DNA from: Anaerolinea thermophila
Lineage (GTDB): Bacteria; Chloroflexota; Anaerolineae; Anaerolineales; UBA4823
DNA length: 35,626 nt
Direction: 5' to 3'
NCBI GenBank assembly: GCA_020724505.1
Contig: DYGV01000025.1
Coordinates: forward strand, 1-35,626
Shown here: piece by piece, positions 31,915 to 35,626 of the stretch
How the letters are laid out: every line of letters begins with the position of its first letter
Position numbering within the stretch: position 1 is the stretch's first letter
Position numbers and translations under genes: made by a program
The notes under the pieces: generated by a model
Told to the model about the DNA's origin: nothing
Databases searched by the model: none
What the model saw: only the letters and a program-made list of their open reading frames with translations

Positions 31915-32658
31915 ATGGCGAATTTTGCAGGCAAAGTTGTGTTGATTTCTGGCGCCGGGCGAGGAGTTGGCCGAGCGATGGCGCAGGTGTTTGCCGCGCA
32001 TGGGGCAGCGATCGCCGCTAACGACATCACCCCCATCAACCTGGATGTTACGTTGGAGCACATCCGGGCGGCTGGCGGGCAGGCGAAGGACTACATCTGC
32101 GACGTGGGTAAAAAGATGCCCGTCGAGAGCATGGTAGATCAGGTATTGAACGATTGGGGGCAGATTGATATTTTGATTAACGCCGCCAGCGTTCAACCGC
32201 GAGCTGCCTTGCTGGATATGGACGAATGGGATTGGCGGCGCGCCGTGGATGTCAACCTGGGCGGCGTTTATTTTATGATTCAACTGGTTGGACGCGCTAT
32301 GCGCGCTCAGGGAGGTGGGACAATCGTCAACGTTCTAACGGCTATAGCCGAGCAGATCGCCGGTAAACCGTCAGGCTGGGCGGGGCGCGCCGCCTTCATC
32401 GCCAGCAAAATGGGGGTGATCGGGTTGACCCAGGCTGCGGCGCACGAGCTTTCCCCCTATAACATTCGAGTCAATGCACTCTGCCTCAGTGAGAGCGAGG
32501 CTCAAGCTCAAGAAAAAGACCCTGCCTCCCCCGACGCTGCGGTTGGATACTCTGCTCTGGCGCAAGAGGCGGCTGAAACTGCACTTTTGTTGTGCAGCGA
32601 AAACGCAATCCATCTCACTGGTCAAATCCTTTATTTGGGCGGCAGGAGGTATACGTAG
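31915..32658 (+). CDS. SDR-family oxidoreductase-like protein lacking the catalytic Tyr
   Basis: 247 residues with a Rossmann fold. The cofactor motif SGAGRGVG is at 12-19 and D63-V64 and N89-A90-A91 (NNAG-like) follow. At the active site, where YxxxK is expected, it reads F161-IAS-K165, and the catalytic Ser region reads NVLTAI (Thr142 or Leu). N114 is present. So Tyr is replaced by Phe and Ser by Thr, and standard dehydrogenase chemistry is doubtful; a binding or altered role is possible. GAGG precedes the ATG. The 99-bp gap upstream shows nothing. It precedes the enoyl-CoA hydratase gene on the same strand. Confidence 0.85.
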   Translation: MANFAGKVVLISGAGRGVGRAMAQVFAAHGAAIAANDITPINLDVTLEHIRAAGGQAKDYICDVGKKMPVESMVDQVLNDWGQIDILINAASVQPRAALLDMDEWDWRRAVDVNLGGVYFMIQLVGRAMRAQGGGTIVNVLTAIAEQIAGKPSGWAGRAAFIASKMGVIGLTQAAAHELSPYNIRVNALCLSESEAQAQEKDPASPDAAVGYSALAQEAAETALLLCSENAIHLTGQILYLGGRRYT

Positions 32659-32728
32659 CAATTGCGCTTAGCACAGCATTGCATCAATTCGTCCAGAGCT
32701 TGTCGAATGAATACGCAGCTACAAAACG

Positions 32729-32780
32729 CACGCAGCCTGCCGCCATAGACTGGATGCAACCGATGCAGATCGGCTGCGTG
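32729..32780 (+). repeat. 9-bp inverted repeat in the leader of the enoyl-CoA hydratase gene
   Basis: CACGCAGCC (32729-32737) and GGCTGCGTG (32772-32780) can pair with a 34-nt loop. They lie in the 218-bp gap between the SDR and hydratase genes, which otherwise shows no feature except the AGGAGG Shine-Dalgarno at its end. Confidence 0.35.
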
Positions 32781-32876
32781 AACTTCGCAGGTGCAGTTAC
32801 AACTGCCGAAAACCCCTCTGTATTTAGCAGCGCGATGTTTTCATTGCAACAGAATAAAAACTCAGGAGGAAAGAAT

Positions 32877-33653
32877 ATGAGCAGCTATTCCACGATTTTG
32901 GTTGAGGTCTCAGAACAGGTGGGGCTGGTGCGCCTGAACCGGCCGCAAGCCATGAACGCCTTCAATCTGACGATGTCGCGAGAACTGATGGATGCATTGC
33001 TTGCGCTGGATGACGACGATCAGGTGAGGGCATTGGTGGTGACCGGCAACGAGCGCGTCTTCGCCGCGGGGGCGGACATTAAAGAGATGGCTGACGCCTC
33101 AGCCGTCGAGATGCTATTGCGCGATACGGTTTCACAATTTGACCGCATCCGCCAAGTGAAGAAGCCGGTTATCGCGGCGGTATCTGGCTGGTGCCTGGGC
33201 GGCGGCTGCGAACTGGCGCTGTCTTGCGACATGATCGTCGCTTCGGAGACAGCCCGCTTTGGTCAGCCGGAGATCAATCTGGGCGTGATCCCCGGCGCCG
33301 GAGGCACACAGCGCCTGGCGCGCGTCTTGGGCAAAGCCCTGACCATGGAAATGGTGTTGAATAATCGCACCTTGACGGCTGAGGAAGCGCTGCGCTTTGG
33401 CCTGGTTAACCGCCTGGTCCCCATCGAGCGCTACCTGGAAGAAGCCCTCAGCCTGGCAAAGGAGCTCGCCGCTCGCGCCCCCTTGGCGGTGCGCATGGGC
33501 AAGGAAGCCGTCAACCACGCCTTCGATTCGTTCCTGACCGAAGGGCTTGCCGACGAGCGCCGCTCCTTTTACTTTCTGTTCAGTACGCAAGATCAAAAAG
33601 AGGGCATGGCGGCGTTCATCGAAAAACGAAAACCGCAATGGAAAGGCGTGTAA
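32877..33653 (+). CDS. Enoyl-CoA hydratase
   Basis: 258 residues, crotonase fold, hydrating trans-2-enoyl-CoA in beta-oxidation. Both catalytic glutamates are present: E112 in GGGCELALSCD and E132 in FGQPEINLGVIPGAGGTQRL (quoted in parts). The oxyanion-hole FAAGADIKEM is normal. The ATG at 32877 has a strong AGGAGG; the reading frame is open 285 bp further upstream, but that part does not read like crotonase. The AAC(3)-like gene overlaps its end by 16 bp. Confidence 0.95.
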   Translation: MSSYSTILVEVSEQVGLVRLNRPQAMNAFNLTMSRELMDALLALDDDDQVRALVVTGNERVFAAGADIKEMADASAVEMLLRDTVSQFDRIRQVKKPVIAAVSGWCLGGGCELALSCDMIVASETARFGQPEINLGVIPGAGGTQRLARVLGKALTMEMVLNNRTLTAEEALRFGLVNRLVPIERYLEEALSLAKELAARAPLAVRMGKEAVNHAFDSFLTEGLADERRSFYFLFSTQDQKEGMAAFIEKRKPQWKGV

Positions 33654-34468
33654 GCGTAACCGAAGCCGATTGGGTGCGGGCATTACAGGAACTGGCAATT
33701 CCGCGTCGTGCTCCGATCATGGCTCACGCCTCCTTGTCGGCGTTCGGTTATGTGGAAGGCGGCGCGGAAACGGTTTTGTCCGCTTTGCTGCACCAGTTTG
33801 AGACTTTGCTGATGCCCGCCTTCACCTATAAGACAATGGTGACGCCGGAGATTGGGCCGCCGGATAATGGCCTGGATTATGGCGCTTCCCAGGATGCAAA
33901 CCGGATGGCGCAGTTTTTCGACCCGCAGATGCCGGTTGACCGCTTGATGGGCATCATCCCAGAGCGAATGCGCCTCCTTCCAGGCGCGCAGCGTTCCTCG
34001 CACCCGATCCTTTCTTTCGTGGGCGTCAACGCGGCAGACATTCTGGCGAGCCAATCTCTGGCCGAGCCTCTGGCACCAGTCGGAGAGATGCTGCGCGCAG
34101 GCGGCTGGGTCTTATTATTGGGGGTGGATCACTCGGTAAACACCAGCATCCACTACGCAGAACGCCTCGCCGGGCGTGGCCAGTTTGTGCGTTGGGCGCT
34201 TACTCCGGCAGGAGTGGTGGAATGTCCGCGCTTTCCAGGCTGCTCGGACGGTTTCCCCGCGCTTGCACCGCGCCTGCGCGGCGTAGGTCGTCTAACGATG
34301 TTAGGGCAAGGCCTGATTCAGGCGCTTCCCCTGGCAGATTTGATGCGGGCAGCCTTGGATTTATTAGCCCAGGATCCGCTGGCTTTACTTTGCGATCGCT
34401 CTTATTGTGAACGCTGCGAATCTGTCCGCAGCCGGGCGCTGAAGTCCTCAAAAGCAGAATATCTGTAA
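33638..34468 (+). CDS. Aminoglycoside N3-acetyltransferase family (AAC(3)/YokD-like) protein
   Basis: 276 residues. The family N-terminal pattern appears as IMAHASLSAFGYVEGGAETVLSALL followed by LMPAFTYKT, and later SSHPILSFVGVNA, GWVLLLGVDHSVNTSIHYAE (with the conserved His-containing TSIHYAE). These match the antibiotic acetyltransferase family, whose members use acetyl-CoA. Chromosomal relatives often have no proven role in resistance, so I would not call this a resistance gene. It overlaps the enoyl-CoA hydratase gene by 16 bp and has a weak Shine-Dalgarno, suggesting coupling. The C-terminal CERCESVRSR is a short Cys pair of unknown meaning. Confidence 0.85.
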   Translation: MERRVSVTEADWVRALQELAIPRRAPIMAHASLSAFGYVEGGAETVLSALLHQFETLLMPAFTYKTMVTPEIGPPDNGLDYGASQDANRMAQFFDPQMPVDRLMGIIPERMRLLPGAQRSSHPILSFVGVNAADILASQSLAEPLAPVGEMLRAGGWVLLLGVDHSVNTSIHYAERLAGRGQFVRWALTPAGVVECPRFPGCSDGFPALAPRLRGVGRLTMLGQGLIQALPLADLMRAALDLLAQDPLALLCDRSYCERCESVRSRALKSSKAEYL

Positions 34469-34495
34469 GATCGTTCCTGTGAGGAGAAAAAAGCA

Positions 34496-35209
34496 ATGAG
34501 TACATTGACCAATTTTCAAATCTATGATCTTCTAAATCGCCCGCGTCCGTTGTGGCTGGTGAAAATTGACCTCAGCGACGCTTCCCTGTATTGGGCGGAT
34601 TTGAGCGGCTGTATTTTGAACATGGCCAATCTTAGCAAAGCCGATTTAAATTGGGCAAACCTGGCCGGCGCCGATCTGCGGCGGGCAGATTTAAGCATGG
34701 CGAACCTGTTTGAAGCCCACCTGCAACGGGCAAATTTGAACGAAGCCAACTTGAGCCGCGCGAACCTGACCCGCGCCGATTTGGGAAAGTGTGAATTGCT
34801 GGAAACGGTGATGGTGGAAGCCAACCTGAGCCGCGCCAACTTGAGCAAATCCATGATGGCGCGCGCCAATCTGAATGGCAGTAACCTGACGCGGGCGGAT
34901 TTGAGCAAGGCCAACCTTGCCGGGGCAAATCTCAGCGGCGCAGACTTGACCCAGGCCAATCTCTTCGACGCCAATTTGAGCGGTGCGAACTTGCGCAACG
35001 CCAATTTGACCCGCGCCGACCTCACCGCCGCGAACCTGGCGCGAGCCGATCTCACCGGCGCAAACTTGACTGATGCTGATCTGACCGAAGCCAATCTGGA
35101 AGGCGCCACGCTGAATGGCGCCATCCTCGAGGGCGCCAAACTGACCGACGCCATCCTGCCAGACGGCGCCCGTCAGGAAAAGCCTAAAGCATCAGGAAGC
35201 GGCGGGTAA
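34496..35209 (+). CDS. Pentapeptide-repeat protein
   Basis: 237 residues. From about residue 22 to 225 it is built of roughly 40 tandem A(D/N)LXX pentapeptides (ANLSK ADLNW ANLAG ADLRR), which fold as a right-handed quadrilateral beta helix. The end is a short Lys/Gly/Ser tail. No signal peptide. Function cannot be told from such repeats; some members mimic DNA and protect gyrase, but nothing here shows that. GAGGAG precedes the ATG. Its last 18 bp overlap the end of the histidine kinase gene on the other strand. Confidence 0.93.
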   Translation: MSTLTNFQIYDLLNRPRPLWLVKIDLSDASLYWADLSGCILNMANLSKADLNWANLAGADLRRADLSMANLFEAHLQRANLNEANLSRANLTRADLGKCELLETVMVEANLSRANLSKSMMARANLNGSNLTRADLSKANLAGANLSGADLTQANLFDANLSGANLRNANLTRADLTAANLARADLTGANLTDADLTEANLEGATLNGAILEGAKLTDAILPDGARQEKPKASGSGG

Positions 35210-35626
35210 GTCCGCCCAAAAGGTTGTGCCATTGCCGATCTGGCTGCTGACGCCGATCTCGCCACCGTGGTTTTCGACGATGGACTTGGCGATTGCTAGC
35301 CCTAATCCACTGCCGCGGCTGACGCCGGGGCGAGGCTGAGTGGTTTCGGCGCGATAAAAGCGTTCAAAGACATGGGGCAAGTGTTCCGGAGCGATGCCGG
35401 GGCCGGTGTCGCGCACCAGCAAGCGAACGGTGTTTTCATTTGGCCCGCGCCGTAGCAATATTTCTGCTCTTCCGCCACACGGGGTATATTTGATGGCGTT
35501 CTCCACCAGGTTGTAGAACACGCGTCGGATCTGATCTTCATTGCCCATAATCGGCGGTAGATTTTCTTCCACTTCCAGGCTTAAAGAGACTTCTGCGCGC
35601 GCGGCGCGAATGTTGAACGTTTCGTA
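35192..35626 (-). CDS. Sensor histidine kinase, C-terminal part (cut by the window edge)
   Basis: The 144 residues visible are the catalytic ATP-binding (HATPase_c) domain of a two-component sensor kinase. N box NLVENAIKYTP, G1 box DTGPGIAPEHLPHVFERFYR (F box included) and G2 box GSGLGLAIAKSIVENHGG are all intact. The His-containing dimerisation domain and the sensor lie beyond 35626; the frame is open to the edge, so internal GTG/ATG codons are not the start. It ends tail-to-tail with the pentapeptide-repeat gene, overlapping by 18 bp. Confidence 0.95.
   Translation of the reverse strand, partial: YETFNIRAARAEVSLSLEVEENLPPIMGNEDQIRRVFYNLVENAIKYTPCGGRAEILLRRGPNENTVRLLVRDTGPGIAPEHLPHVFERFYRAETTQPRPGVSRGSGLGLAIAKSIVENHGGEIGVSSQIGNGTTFWADLPAAS

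Noticed and set aside
32592-32876. In-frame upstream extension of the enoyl-CoA hydratase gene overlapping the SDR gene
   Set aside because: A strong Shine-Dalgarno and the family N-terminus fix the start at 32877; the upstream residues show no crotonase similarity.
34522-35154. 210-residue open frame antisense to the pentapeptide-repeat gene
   Set aside because: It is a by-product of the regular codons of the repeats on the other strand (low-complexity Ser/Ala/Arg/Leu), with no Shine-Dalgarno and no family likeness.

Overview
The window looks like chromosomal DNA of a member of the Chloroflexota, most likely Anaerolineae-like (inference). The grounds are a fused transaldolase/glucose-6-phosphate isomerase, a Ycf45-like ATPase with a C-terminal R3H domain, a T-box leader on pheST, a large DUF11-repeat secreted protein, and two exported proteins that end in the same short Phe-Leu-Pro/basic C-terminal motif. 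It is gene dense, of fairly even composition, and contains housekeeping genes with a few poorly characterised ones. I saw no insertion sequence, prophage, CRISPR array, rRNA or tRNA.

Layout. 1-516: 3'-truncated PlsC-type acyltransferase (minus). 738-4743: pheS-pheT operon (minus) with promoter, phenylalanine-specific T-box and attenuator. 4886-8550: a divergent YchF-like NTPase, a PepF-type peptidase and a degenerate DhaL-like protein (plus). 8595-9816: ssb and an AlkA-type DNA glycosylase (minus), with two palindromes between them. 9964-11703: deoxynucleoside kinase and a nucleotidyltransferase (plus), followed at 11711 by a perfect 16-bp parS-type palindrome. 11875-15177: secreted eight-repeat DUF11 protein. 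15234-16565: GntR regulator and CPBP membrane protease (minus), preceded by six tandem 8-bp repeats. 16814-18105: small membrane-anchored protein and a DUF1848 protein (plus). 18126-22509: Tal-Pgi fusion and a secreted metzincin-type protease (minus). 22783-27489: compact five-gene operon pdxS-pdxT-unknown-R3H ATPase-tmk (plus). 27494-29394: FmdB-type zinc ribbon (minus) divergent from gmk-rhomboid (plus). 29413-30620: PaaG-like crotonase and an acidic orphan (minus). 30699-35209: EthD-like, M23 peptidase, atypical SDR, enoyl-CoA hydratase, AAC(3)-fold protein and pentapeptide-repeat protein (plus). 35192-35626: C-terminal part of a sensor histidine kinase (minus).

How the parts fit. Several genes concern nucleotide supply and DNA maintenance (tmk, gmk, deoxynucleoside kinase, ssb, AlkA-type glycosylase) and sit around a parS-like site, which would fit an origin-proximal location. 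The pdx operon couples pyridoxal-phosphate synthesis to dTMP kinase. Two secreted proteins share a C-terminal motif that may be a surface-sorting or anchoring tag. The best candidates for something under-described are that C-terminal motif, the 8-bp repeat array before gntR, the DhaL-like protein whose metal ligands are replaced, and the SDR that lacks its catalytic tyrosine. All functional calls come from reading motifs by eye; no database search was run.
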